Assembly: GCF_030680185.1 (NCBI RefSeq) | Contig: NZ_JAUXVZ010000042.1 | Location: 1 to 33,444 of the forward strand | Source of the DNA: Phenylobacterium sp. | GTDB lineage: Bacteria; Pseudomonadota; Alphaproteobacteria; Caulobacterales; Caulobacteraceae | Reading direction: 5' to 3' | Length of the DNA stretch: 33,444 nucleotides | In this document: piece by piece, positions 17,874-25,382 of the stretch | How the letters are laid out: every line of letters begins with the position of its first letter | Position numbering within the stretch: position 1 is the stretch's first letter | Program-made: the position numbers and the translations under genes | The notes under the pieces: model-generated | What the model saw: the letters and a program-made list of their open reading frames with translations, nothing else | Databases searched by the model: none | What the model was told of the DNA's origin: nothing

Positions 17874-18461
17874 TCAGGATTTAGGCGCCTGAGCGTCTGG
17901 GTGGGGGATGAGGGGCTCCAGAAGCCGGTAGGTCGCGGCGTCGAGCACCGCCACGCCGGGCAGGGTCAGGTCCCGCCACAGGCTGAGGGGATCAATGGCG
18001 TTATGGGCGGCGATGAAGGTGCTCATGGCTGTCCCATGCGTGACCACGGCGATCGCCTCGCCCGGCGCAGAAGCGACCGCCACATCGATCGCCGCCTGGA
18101 ACCGGGCCAGGACTGCGCGGGCGGTTTCCGCTCCGATCGCCACGGCGTCCGGATCTTCAAAGAAGGCCGTGATCCGAGCTTCCAGGACGTCTGGCGACAC
18201 AAACCCCAGGCCGGTTCGATCATTCTCCTGCAGCCCGTCGAGGGGGCGGAAGGAGCCGCCCAGGGCCATGGCGACCAGGGCGGCGGTCTCCAGGGTCTTG
18301 GGCTCAGGGCTGGCGAAGAGGCGCGTGACGCCCCTGGCGCGACAGACCTCGACGAGCCAGCCGCACCGCGCCCGCCCCTCGGCCGATAGAACCCAGCGAT
18401 GCGAAATCACCTCTGGCGTGATCTGCGGCGGCGCATGCTTGATCAGGAGGAGTTCGCTCAT
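17874..18461 (-). CDS. histidine phosphatase superfamily protein (KHA variant)
   Basis: A 195-residue phosphoglycerate-mutase-fold protein. The catalytic His is H9 in LLIKHAPP, with K8 where most relatives have Arg. The second phosphate-pocket residue is also Lys (K55 in SPEPKTLETA) instead of Arg. The general acid is probably E79 in LQENDRT and the second His is H142 in VVTHGTAM. A subgroup with KHS/KHA instead of RHG exists, so this is likely active, but the double Lys is worth noting. Substrate is unknown. It follows the methyltransferase gene by 19 bases. Confidence 0.85.
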   Translation of the reverse strand: MSELLLIKHAPPQITPEVISHRWVLSAEGRARCGWLVEVCRARGVTRLFASPEPKTLETAALVAMALGGSFRPLDGLQENDRTGLGFVSPDVLEARITAFFEDPDAVAIGAETARAVLARFQAAIDVAVASAPGEAIAVVTHGTAMSTFIAAHNAIDPLSLWRDLTLPGVAVLDAATYRLLEPLIPHPDAQAPKS

Positions 18462-18480
18462 GCTTGCGGTCTTGCCGAAG

Positions 18481-19215
18481 TCAGCCTGGCCGCCAGTCGG
18501 CGACGAGCGTGTAGGCCCCGGGAATTTTCGGGTCCGTCCAGTCCGGGTGTTCCTGAAACGCCGTCAGCCGGAAGCCGGCGGCCAGTACGGCCCCCAACAC
18601 CTCTCCCAGGGTCCAGAACCGGTACTGGCATTCCCCCAGGACCCGATCTTGCCCCGTCGGATCGGGCACGGGCGCCTGGACGATGGCGGTCGAAAAGTAG
18701 TTCGGCGCTCGGTCCGGATAGGATTGGAACAGCTTGCGCTGAACGGGATGGAACTCATGCATGACCAGAGTCGCGCCCTCGCCGCAGAGACGCCCCATCA
18801 CCCGGAAGAAGGCCATGATATCCAGATGATAGTGGAGGATGCCGAGCTCCATCACCAAGGCGTCGAATTCCCCGAGGCCGAGATCGGCTGCCGTCATGAT
18901 GTCGGATAGGACGTAGTCGACGCCGACCTGCGCAGCGTTCGCCAGTTCGACCGCGTAGCGCCGGTTCTCTTCTGCGAAATCGATGACAGTGACTTGTGCG
19001 CCCAGCAGGGCGAGGCTGACCGCAAGGCGGCCATGAGATCCCTGCACATTGCAGATCTTCTTGCCGGCGACCGAGCCGAGGTGGGGCAGGATGCGCCTCG
19101 CGGCCCTCTCGGGGTCGGCCGTGATGCGTGCGGCCTCGTCGGCGGGAGATCCCAGGGACTCCTGCCACGCCTCATAGCGGCCAGTGTTCCAGGCCGCCCT
19201 ATTGGCCTGCGTCAT
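18481..19215 (-). CDS. class I SAM-dependent methyltransferase
   Basis: A 244-residue protein from the ATG at 19215 (MTQANRAAWNTGRYEAWQ); an ATG at 19239 would add eight residues. The SAM-binding motif I is the variant KKICNVQGSHGRLAVSLALLGA, i.e. G-S-H-G rather than G-x-G-x-G, followed by the acidic VTVIDFAEENRRYA strand. FDALVMELGILHYHLD is the motif IV region. This variant is characteristic of a widespread methyltransferase group of unknown substrate. It lies between a PaaI-like thioesterase (upstream) and a histidine phosphatase (downstream), all on one strand with short gaps, so an operon is likely. Confidence 0.87.
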   Translation of the reverse strand: MTQANRAAWNTGRYEAWQESLGSPADEAARITADPERAARRILPHLGSVAGKKICNVQGSHGRLAVSLALLGAQVTVIDFAEENRRYAVELANAAQVGVDYVLSDIMTAADLGLGEFDALVMELGILHYHLDIMAFFRVMGRLCGEGATLVMHEFHPVQRKLFQSYPDRAPNYFSTAIVQAPVPDPTGQDRVLGECQYRFWTLGEVLGAVLAAGFRLTAFQEHPDWTDPKIPGAYTLVADWRPG

Positions 19216-19243
19216 GTCGGCCGCGCTCTTCGGCCCCATCCCA

Positions 19244-19633
19244 TCAAGCCTCCACCGTCATCTGGGTCTGGATGACCAGGGCCAGCAGCCGGCCGGTCTC
19301 GTCGGTGATGCGGGTCTGCCAGACGCTGGAGCGGCGGCCGATGTGCAGCGGCGTCGCCTCGCCGGTGACGGTGCTCCCTAACTTGGCCGAGCCCAGGAAG
19401 TTGGTCTTGCTCTCCAGGGTCGTGGTGCGGGCGCCCGGCGGCAGGTTGAGGAAGCCGCCGATGGCGCCGAGCGCGTCTGCAAAAGCCATGAAGGCGCCGC
19501 CGTGCAGGATGCCGCCGGCCGTGCAGAGGTCTTCGCGGACGATGAGCGTCCCCACCACGCGGTCCTTGGCCCGCTCGACGATCTGAAGGCCCATAAGGTC
19601 GGCGAAGGGCATGCCGGTGGGCGGTTGGCTCAT
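19244..19633 (-). CDS. PaaI-type hotdog-fold thioesterase
   Basis: A 129-residue single hotdog-domain protein that would hydrolyse a small acyl- or aryl-CoA. The catalytic loop is AGGILHGGAFMAFADALGA, with H44-G-G and D53 in the places usual for the PaaI/YdiI group. The second conserved stretch is TTTLESKTNFLGSAK. GGGGAGAG six bases before the ATG is a good ribosome binding site. It is the first gene of the minus-strand series with the methyltransferase and phosphatase and is divergent from asd. Confidence 0.9.
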   Translation of the reverse strand: MSQPPTGMPFADLMGLQIVERAKDRVVGTLIVREDLCTAGGILHGGAFMAFADALGAIGGFLNLPPGARTTTLESKTNFLGSAKLGSTVTGEATPLHIGRRSSVWQTRITDETGRLLALVIQTQMTVEA

Positions 19634-19814
19634 GGTGATCTCTCCCCTGGACGGCCCCGGGCGACCTCGCCGCCGGGTTGCGCCCGATCACTCTAGCCCC
19701 TAGGTGAAGGGGGACGAAGCCGCGGCCGGTCGGGCCGATGCGGCGGCGTGCTTGCGCGCCTTCAAGCGGCGGCGTAACGAACGCGCCCGCCTAGAAATTT
19801 CAGGAGAGACTTCG

Positions 19815-20846
19815 ATGGGTTACCGGGTAGCCGTCGTCGGCGCCACGGGCAATGTGGGCCGTGAGATGCTGAACATCCTCGAGGAAGTCGAATTCCCCGT
19901 GGACAAGATTCACGCGATCGCGTCGCGCAAATCCATCGGCGTGAAGGTGTCCTTCGGCGCCGAAACGGTGGCCTGCGAGGATATCGCCCAGTTCGACTTC
20001 TCCACCGTCGACCTCGTTCTGATGAGCGTGTCGGGGTCCTTCTCCAAGGAGTGGTCGCCCAAGATCGGCGCCGCCGGCCCCATCGTCATCGACAATTCCT
20101 CGGCCTTCCGGATGGACCCGGACGTGCCGCTGATCGTGCCGGAGGTGAACCCCGACGACGTCTCCTTCGCCCACAAGAAGAACATCATCGCCAATCCCAA
20201 CTGCTCGACGGCGCAGCTGGTGGTGGCGCTCAAGCCCCTGCACGACCGGGCCAAGATCAAGCGGGTGGTGGTCTCGACCTACCAGTCGGTGTCCGGCGCG
20301 GGCAAGGAAGGCATGGACGAGCTGTTCGACCAGACCAAGAACGTGTTCGTCCTGGGCGCGACCCCGCCGAACAAGTTCCCCAAGCAGATCGCCTTCAACG
20401 TCATCCCCTACATCGGGTCGTTCAACGACGACGGCTACACCGATGAGGAGGCCAAGATGTGGAACGAGACCCACAAGATGATCGACCCGGCCATCAAGCT
20501 GACGGTCACCTGCGTGCGCGTCCCGGTCATGGTCGGCCACTCCGAGGCGGTGAACATCGAGTTCCACGAGCCCCTGGATGAGGACGAGGCCCGCGACCTG
20601 CTGCGCGAAAGCCCGGGCCTGATCGTGATCGATAAGCGCGATGAGACCGGCTACATGACGCCCAAGGAGGCCCAGGGCGAGTTCCCGGTCTTCGTCAGCC
20701 GCATCCGCAACGACCCGACCGTCGAGCACGGCCTGAACCTGTGGGTGGTGGCCGACAATCTGCGCAAGGGCGCGGCGCTCAACGCCATCCAGATCGCCCA
20801 GCTGCTGGACGAGCGCGGCCTGATCAAGACCAAGGCCATCGCTTAA
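19815..20846 (+). CDS. asd: aspartate-semialdehyde dehydrogenase
   Basis: NADP-dependent enzyme reducing aspartyl phosphate to aspartate semialdehyde, the branch point to lysine, diaminopimelate, threonine and methionine. The 343-residue product begins MGYRVAVVGATGNVGREM with the nucleotide-binding loop. The catalytic Cys is C130 in IIANPNCSTAQLV, preceded by VIDNSSAFRMDPDVPL. The active-site region RVPVMVGHSEAVNIEF follows and the protein ends LWVVADNLRKGAALNA. AGGAGAG six bases before the ATG confirms the start. Divergent from the thioesterase, it has a 181-base upstream region and a hairpin after the stop. Confidence 0.98.
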   Translation: MGYRVAVVGATGNVGREMLNILEEVEFPVDKIHAIASRKSIGVKVSFGAETVACEDIAQFDFSTVDLVLMSVSGSFSKEWSPKIGAAGPIVIDNSSAFRMDPDVPLIVPEVNPDDVSFAHKKNIIANPNCSTAQLVVALKPLHDRAKIKRVVVSTYQSVSGAGKEGMDELFDQTKNVFVLGATPPNKFPKQIAFNVIPYIGSFNDDGYTDEEAKMWNETHKMIDPAIKLTVTCVRVPVMVGHSEAVNIEFHEPLDEDEARDLLRESPGLIVIDKRDETGYMTPKEAQGEFPVFVSRIRNDPTVEHGLNLWVVADNLRKGAALNAIQIAQLLDERGLIKTKAIA

Positions 20847-20856
20847 GCCTCACGGG

Positions 20857-20870
20857 CGTTAGATCTAACG
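20857..20870. promoter_or_regulatory. 14-bp perfect palindrome after asd
   Basis: CGTTAGATCTAACG is a perfect dyad without a loop, ten bases after the asd stop and joined directly to the terminator-like hairpin that follows. A loopless dyad fits a protein-binding site better than an RNA hairpin. Confidence 0.4.
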
Positions 20871-20903
20871 AATGGGCGGTCGCGCCGGCGGCCGCCCATT
20901 TGC
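20871..20903 (+). terminator. probable terminator of asd
   Basis: AATGGGCGG (20871-20879) and CCGCCCATT (20892-20900) form a 9-bp stem with a 12-base GC-rich loop. The arm ends in ATTTG, so the U tract is only three bases long. Location directly after asd supports a terminator role. Confidence 0.55.
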
Positions 20904-21017
20904 GTGTCCGCTTCCCGCCAGTCCGGGCGCGGTCTGCGCTTGTGAAGCCTGGCCGAAGGCCTAGGTAAGGGGCCGCGTCCCTGGGGCGCCGATTCCTTCC
21001 AGCCGAAAGCCTGTGCC

Positions 21018-21935
21018 GTGGCCCCGACGCCGCCCTCTCCGCCGCCGATCGCGTTCGCCGCAGGCCTGATGGCCTATCTGATCTGGGGCTTCATCCCGCT
21101 CGTTTTCCAGGTGATCGGCGGCTACGGGGTCGGCCCCTGGGAGACGCTCGCCCACCGCACCTTCTGGGCCATCCCCATCGCCGGCCTGTTCGTCTGGATG
21201 GCCGGGCAGGGGCGCCAGGCCCTAGCGGTGTTCCGCAAGCCCCGAGTGCTGGGACTTCTGACGCTGTCGTCCCTGCTGATCGCCGCCAACTGGGTGGTGT
21301 TCATCTGGGCGGTGAACAATGAGCGGGTGCTGCAGACCAGCCTCGGCTATTTCATCAATCCCCTGCTGAACATGGCCGCCGGCGCCCTGCTGTTCCGTGA
21401 GCGGATCGACCGCACGGCGCAGATCGCCATTGCGCTCGCCGTGGTCGGCGTGGCGCTCCAGGCCCTGGCGCTTGGGCGGCTGCCCTGGGTGTCGCTGACC
21501 CTGGCCGCCTCCTTCTGCGGCTATGGGATCGTGCGCAAGCGGGTGGCGGCCGATGCGCAGACCGGCCTCTTCATCGAGTGCCTGCTGCTGGGCGTTCCCG
21601 GCGCGGTCTTCGCCATCTGGCTGGCCCAGGCCGGCGCCGACCACTTCACCCAGGGGGTGGCCCCGGCCGCCTGGCTGATCTTCTCCGGGGCGGCGACGGC
21701 CATTCCGCTGGTGCTGTTCGCCTGGGCGGCGCGCCGCCTCCCGCTCTCGGCCATGGGCTTCATGCAGTTCCTGGCCCCGTCCATGACCTTCGTCATGGGG
21801 GTGCTGCAGGGCGAGGCGCTGACGCCCCTCAACCTGACGTCCTTCGTCTTCATCTGGATCGGGGCGGGCGTGTTCGCCTACGGCCTGTGGCGGGCCTCGC
21901 GCCGCGTGCCGGACGCCGTGGCGCCGGTCGTCTGA
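21018..21935 (+). CDS. rarD: EamA-family transporter RarD
   Basis: A 305-residue inner-membrane protein of the drug/metabolite transporter superfamily. It has ten hydrophobic segments, starting with FAAGLMAYLIWGFIPLVFQV. The RarD hallmarks GPWETLAHRTFWA, ANWVVFIWAVNNERVLQTSLGYFINPL, and MGFMQFLAPSMTF are all present, given here as family segments. The substrate of RarD proteins is not firmly known. The start is a GTG at 21018. A promoter may lie in the 171-base gap after asd. Confidence 0.9.
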   Translation: MAPTPPSPPPIAFAAGLMAYLIWGFIPLVFQVIGGYGVGPWETLAHRTFWAIPIAGLFVWMAGQGRQALAVFRKPRVLGLLTLSSLLIAANWVVFIWAVNNERVLQTSLGYFINPLLNMAAGALLFRERIDRTAQIAIALAVVGVALQALALGRLPWVSLTLAASFCGYGIVRKRVAADAQTGLFIECLLLGVPGAVFAIWLAQAGADHFTQGVAPAAWLIFSGAATAIPLVLFAWAARRLPLSAMGFMQFLAPSMTFVMGVLQGEALTPLNLTSFVFIWIGAGVFAYGLWRASRRVPDAVAPVV

Positions 21936-21952
21936 ACGCCGCGCGCAGCGCC

Positions 21953-22051
21953 AAAAAAAAGGGGACACGAAGAACACAAAGGGGCGCGAAGGCGGGCGCC
22001 GACTCCTTTATGCCCTTGGCTAGCTTCGTGTTCTTTGTGTCCCGCCTTTTT
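21953..22051. repeat. long inverted repeat between rarD and the zinc-finger gene
   Basis: Two 20-base arms (21962-21981 and 22024-22043) are complementary at 18 positions, with one G-U pair and one mismatch, around a 42-base spacer. The left arm is preceded by eight A residues and the right arm is followed by GCC and five T residues, so transcripts from either side end in a stem with a U-rich tail. Within each arm, ACACGAAG- and ACACAAAG-like octamers alternate. It lies between the convergent genes rarD and the CHCC gene, so it likely terminates both. Confidence 0.7.
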
Positions 22052-22101
22052 CAAGCGCCTGCGGCGCTAAAGGCGATGCGGATGCTCGCACAACCCCAAA
22101 C

Positions 22102-22188
22102 CGTCATCCTGGGCCTTGTGCCCAGGATCCCTCGCGACGCTTGCGCCCGTCATCGACAGGGATGCTCGGCACAGGGCGGAGCATGACG
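22102..22188. repeat. composite dispersed repeat with two hairpins
   Basis: The element starts with CGTCAT (22102-22107) and ends with its complement ATGACG (22183-22188). Its left half holds ATCCTGGGC-loop-GCCCAGGAT (22106-22128), a 9-bp stem; its right half holds ATGCTC-loop-GAGCAT (22162-22184). This resembles the small nonautonomous palindromic elements common in alphaproteobacterial intergenic regions. With the long inverted repeat it fills the 300-base gap after rarD. Confidence 0.6.
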
Positions 22189-22235
22189 ATGGGAGAGGAT
22201 AGGGGAGACGGCGGAGCGCCCGGAGGCGCCGGCGC

Positions 22236-22553
22236 CTAGTGCCCGTGGGGGCCTTCGTAGACGCCGGGGGCCAGGCGCTCGTTTTCCGGGCCTTCGCCGG
22301 CCTCTTGGGCCAGCATGAAGCGGCGGTCGCAATAGGGGCATTCGACGAAGGTCGCCTCGCCCATCTCCAGCCAGACCCGCGGATGGCCCAGCGCCCCGCC
22401 GACCCCGTCGCAGGCGATCCGGCCGGTGCGCACATAGACCACCTCGGGCGCGGGCCGCGCCGAAGCGGTCAGCGCCGTCACCGCCGGCTTGGCCGGCATG
22501 GGCTCAGCGCCGCTCTGGACCTGGACGCCACGGTTTTCGGTCGGACGGGCCAT
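22236..22553 (-). CDS. CHCC zinc-finger domain protein
   Basis: A 105-residue protein whose C-terminal half carries the zf-CHCC signature: C48 in RIACDG, H57 in LGHPRVWL, then C72 and C75 in VECPYCDRRF. In mitochondria the related domain is in NDUFS6, a small subunit of complex I, and alphaproteobacterial forms are linked with complex I. That role here is an inference from family. The first 40 residues are Ala/Pro-rich and unstructured. It is divergent from the ABC ATPase gene, 124 bases apart. Confidence 0.9.
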   Translation of the reverse strand: MARPTENRGVQVQSGAEPMPAKPAVTALTASARPAPEVVYVRTGRIACDGVGGALGHPRVWLEMGEATFVECPYCDRRFMLAQEAGEGPENERLAPGVYEGPHGH

Positions 22554-22677
22554 AAGGGGAAATCTCCGCTCGGAAGCTTGGCGCAGGCGCCGCTCGCGCC
22601 TAGGTATGCGAGGCGGGCTTGGCCCGTCAATGATCGCGCCTGCAAACCCTTTGTCTGGCGCCGCTCAAGGGGACGGC

Positions 22678-23628
22678 ATGGATCTTCCGGAATTCGCCAT
22701 CGAGGCCACGGGCCTGGTCAAGACCTACCCGGCCACCAAGACCACGCCGGAGATGAAGGCGTTGCGCGGGATCGACCTGGCCATTCCCCGGGGCTCCATC
22801 TTCGGCCTGCTGGGACCCAATGGGGCGGGCAAGTCGACCTTCATCAACACCCTGGCCGGCCTGACCAAGAAGACCTCGGGCACGGTGAAGATCTGGGGCC
22901 GCGACATCGACACCCAGCCCCGGGATGCGCGGGCCGCCATCGGCGTGGTGCCCCAGGAAATCGCCGCCGACCCGTTCTTCACGCCGCGGGAGTCGCTGGA
23001 GGTCCAGGCCGGCATGTACGCCGTGCCCCGCAAGGAGCGCCGCACCGACGAGCTGCTCAAGGCGCTCGGCCTGGCCGACAAGGCCAATGCCTATGTCCGC
23101 CAGCTGTCGGGGGGCATGAAGCGCCGGCTGATGGTGGCCAAGGCCATGGTGCACAATCCGCCGGTCCTGATCCTGGACGAGCCCACCGCTGGCGTCGACG
23201 TGGAGCTGCGCCGCCAGCTCTGGAACTATGTGGTCGAGCTGAACCGCATGGGCGTCACCATCGTGCTGACCACCCACTATCTGGAAGAGGCCCAGGAGCT
23301 CTGCGACCAGATCGCCATCGTCAACCGCGGCGAGGTGGTGGCGTGTGAATCCACCGCCACCCTGCTGGGGCGGCTCGACACCCGCGCCGTCCTGGTGACC
23401 CCGGAGGAGCCGGTGATCCAGGCCCCGACCCTGCCGGGCTTCGAGACCAAGCTGCGCAATGGCGGCGCCTTCCAGGTGACCTATCGCACCGGCCAGTCCA
23501 GCGTTGAGCAGGTGCTGGCCGCCGTCCGGGCGGCTGGCCTGCGCATCCGCGACATCGCCACCGAGGATCCCAGCCTGGAGGACGTCTTCGTCGACCTCAC
23601 CACCGACAAGACCCCGCTGGTGGCGTAA
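22678..23628 (+). CDS. ABC transporter ATP-binding protein (ABC-2 type)
   Basis: A 316-residue cytoplasmic ATPase. Walker A is GPNGAGKST (46-54), the Q-loop VPQE (91-94), the signature LSGGMKRR (143-150), Walker B LILDEP (164-169), then the H-loop in LTTHYLEEA. The C-terminal 80 residues are the extra domain of the drug/polysaccharide-export branch (ending SLEDVFVDLTTDK). AAGGGGAC six bases before the ATG supports this start; an upstream ATG at 22630 is less likely. These ATPases need an ABC-2 permease, usually the next gene, but here a tRNA and a restriction cassette follow. The permease must be elsewhere or was lost. Confidence 0.93.
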   Translation: MDLPEFAIEATGLVKTYPATKTTPEMKALRGIDLAIPRGSIFGLLGPNGAGKSTFINTLAGLTKKTSGTVKIWGRDIDTQPRDARAAIGVVPQEIAADPFFTPRESLEVQAGMYAVPRKERRTDELLKALGLADKANAYVRQLSGGMKRRLMVAKAMVHNPPVLILDEPTAGVDVELRRQLWNYVVELNRMGVTIVLTTHYLEEAQELCDQIAIVNRGEVVACESTATLLGRLDTRAVLVTPEEPVIQAPTLPGFETKLRNGGAFQVTYRTGQSSVEQVLAAVRAAGLRIRDIATEDPSLEDVFVDLTTDKTPLVA

Positions 23629-23658
23629 AGGGCCGCGGTCGAGGTCCGCCAAACCCGT

Positions 23659-23687
23659 TTGCGGTCCCGCCCCCTTTCGGCTAGAAA
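23659..23687 (+). promoter_or_regulatory. promoter of tRNA-Arg
   Basis: TTGCGG (23659-23664) and TAGAAA (23682-23687) are 17 bases apart. The -10 part reads GCTAGAAAC, matching seven of eight positions of the housekeeping GCTANAWC element described for Caulobacter. Transcription would begin about 15-18 bases before the mature tRNA. Confidence 0.6.
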
Positions 23688-23710
23688 CCCGCTCCGCCCA
23701 CAGGCGCCAT

Positions 23711-23787
23711 GCACCCGTAGCTCAGCTGGATAGAGCGTTGCCCTCCGAAGGCAAAGGTCACACGTTCGAATCGTGTCGGGTGCGCCA
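23711..23787 (+). tRNA. tRNA-Arg (anticodon CCG)
   Basis: A 77-base cloverleaf with encoded CCA. The acceptor pairs GCACCCG with CGGGTGC, then G73 and CCA. The D arm is GCTC...GAGC; the anticodon stem TTGCC/GGCAA holds loop CTCCGAA, giving anticodon CCG for codon CGG. The T arm is ACACG-TTCGAAT-CGTGT. All paired regions are perfect. The restriction-modification cassette ends 89 bases downstream; tRNA genes are frequent integration sites for foreign DNA. Confidence 0.98.
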
Positions 23788-23876
23788 GGCGTCTTAATGC
23801 GTGGGAACCGGCGTGCCGAAGCGATTCTAACTCGATTGAGTTTATCTGAGTTCTGCACCGTCGCCGGTGAGACGGC

Positions 23877-25382
23877 CTATTCCTCGGCCTCTACACCGCG
23901 CTGGGAAGTCTTCCATCCAAGGACTTCACGCGCTCGCTGCTCGAACTGCCGGAAGAGTCCAGCGATACCTTCATTAAGGTACGTCTCTAGCTCAGCCCCG
24001 TTGATCAAGAGGGCTTGCATGTTGGTGGTTTCTGCCAACTCTTGTGCATGCCGCCGAACCGTTAAGCTGAAGTCGCCGGTGGTTACTAGAAGGATGACCT
24101 GAGCCCTGTAGAGTACCGCCATGCCAATTTCCTTGGCTAAGGCTTCGACATTAACCTTCGGTGTGTTCTTGCACTGTATCATCCAGCGATGGAAGTGAGT
24201 ATCGGCACCTTCGGCAATCAGATCTACCTCAGCCCCATTGTTCTCCGAGCCGCGCGCGCGGAAAGCCACCGGTGTAAGCCCAAGCTCATAGAGAAGACGC
24301 ACAGCCAGAGTCTCAAGCGCCAAACCCTTGACGCCAGTGTCAGGGCTCTTCAGTTCCTCCATAATCTGCTCGAGCGAGCGCCGCAGGTGCCGGAGAACCT
24401 CAGCTGGGATGCCCGCCAGGGAACCTAGACCCAAATAGGCGCGGTCAACTGTGGCTAACTGTTCTGTGGCCCTAACGGTGCCGGAATCGCCACCTCTGCC
24501 CCGTCCAGAGCTTCGGCCTGCTATTTCGGAATGGGTAATCCACCCCTCCTTAACGAGCGGGTTGATGATGGCTTTCCGAAGATCGTCTGTGCGCCTGAAT
24601 ACCTTCGGGTGGGTTTGCTGGCAGAGGGCGCGCAAATCCCGGACCCAAACATCACGCGAGCCGTTTAGGTCGAAGTCACGACGCAGCGCGGCCGCAAAGA
24701 CTTTCTGTCTGTCGTTAAGTTCGGTGGCCTTGTTGGCGTCGTCAATCGAAGTGCCAGCAATATATCTGACGGCATCGTCATCAATATCATAGCCAGAGGC
24801 CGGTAGCACGCCTGCTCGTCGAAGCCATTTCAGGTATATTAAATGGTTTTTCGCGCTATGGGAGATCGGCATGCCTGTCTTCGTGACAAAGCCGCGTCGA
24901 TTCAATTCTTCCGCGAGCGAAACCTTATCTACCTGACGCCCGCTCAACGTCATGGCCTTAATGATTCGTAAGACCTCGATGCCGTGAAGTTCGAGAAGAA
25001 TGTGTTTCGCGAACTCTCGATCAGCGTCAGCCTCCGACGGTTCCGCTAGAAGCCTATTACCCAGGGGTGTTAAATCTTCAAGCTTCTCATCGTAAACCTT
25101 AAAGCTGTCCATTCCGATCAGGACATTGCTCGCCATCTGACGCTGCTGCGTGAGTTGGCCTTTCGGGTCGGACTGCTTCGAAGCTGCGCTTGCGAAGTAA
25201 TGTGATCTAATGGCTTCGACTTGTGCCGCCCGTCCGGAAGCTGCCTTGACTAGTTTCAGTACGACCTGGAGCCTGATGGGGTTCTGGGCAGGCGTGCCAG
25301 GGCTGAAGTCATTCGCGATCGGGAAGACGAGTGGAGCTAAAGCGGCCGCGGCAGTCGGCTCTATGCGACCTTCGTCGTCCAT
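23877..25382 (-). CDS. Mrr-like restriction endonuclease
   Basis: A 501-residue protein from the ATG at 25382. The C-terminal third has the Mrr-type PD-(D/E)xK nuclease core: E357 in [10 protein letters not shown]387 in NNGAEVDLI, and Q403-x-K405 in WMIQCKNT, the QxK form found in Mrr and relatives. It continues with [12 protein letters not shown]. Residues 30-290 look helical, with winged-helix-like stretches (LTPLGNRLL at 104-112, and a segment around 150-200), probably for DNA recognition. A longer frame to 25469 lies inside the methyltransferase gene; the ATG at 25382 overlaps that gene by 22 bases. As the last gene of the cassette it should be the cutting enzyme opposed by the two methyltransferases. 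Recognition sequence unknown. Confidence 0.85.
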   Translation of the reverse strand: MDDEGRIEPTAAAALAPLVFPIANDFSPGTPAQNPIRLQVVLKLVKAASGRAAQVEAIRSHYFASAASKQSDPKGQLTQQRQMASNVLIGMDSFKVYDEKLEDLTPLGNRLLAEPSEADADREFAKHILLELHGIEVLRIIKAMTLSGRQVDKVSLAEELNRRGFVTKTGMPISHSAKNHLIYLKWLRRAGVLPASGYDIDDDAVRYIAGTSIDDANKATELNDRQKVFAAALRRDFDLNGSRDVWVRDLRALCQQTHPKVFRRTDDLRKAIINPLVKEGWITHSEIAGRSSGRGRGGDSGTVRATEQLATVDRAYLGLGSLAGIPAEVLRHLRRSLEQIMEELKSPDTGVKGLALETLAVRLLYELGLTPVAFRARGSENNGAEVDLIAEGADTHFHRWMIQCKNTPKVNVEALAKEIGMAVLYRAQVILLVTTGDFSLTVRRHAQELAETTNMQALLINGAELETYLNEGIAGLFRQFEQRAREVLGWKTSQRGVEAEE

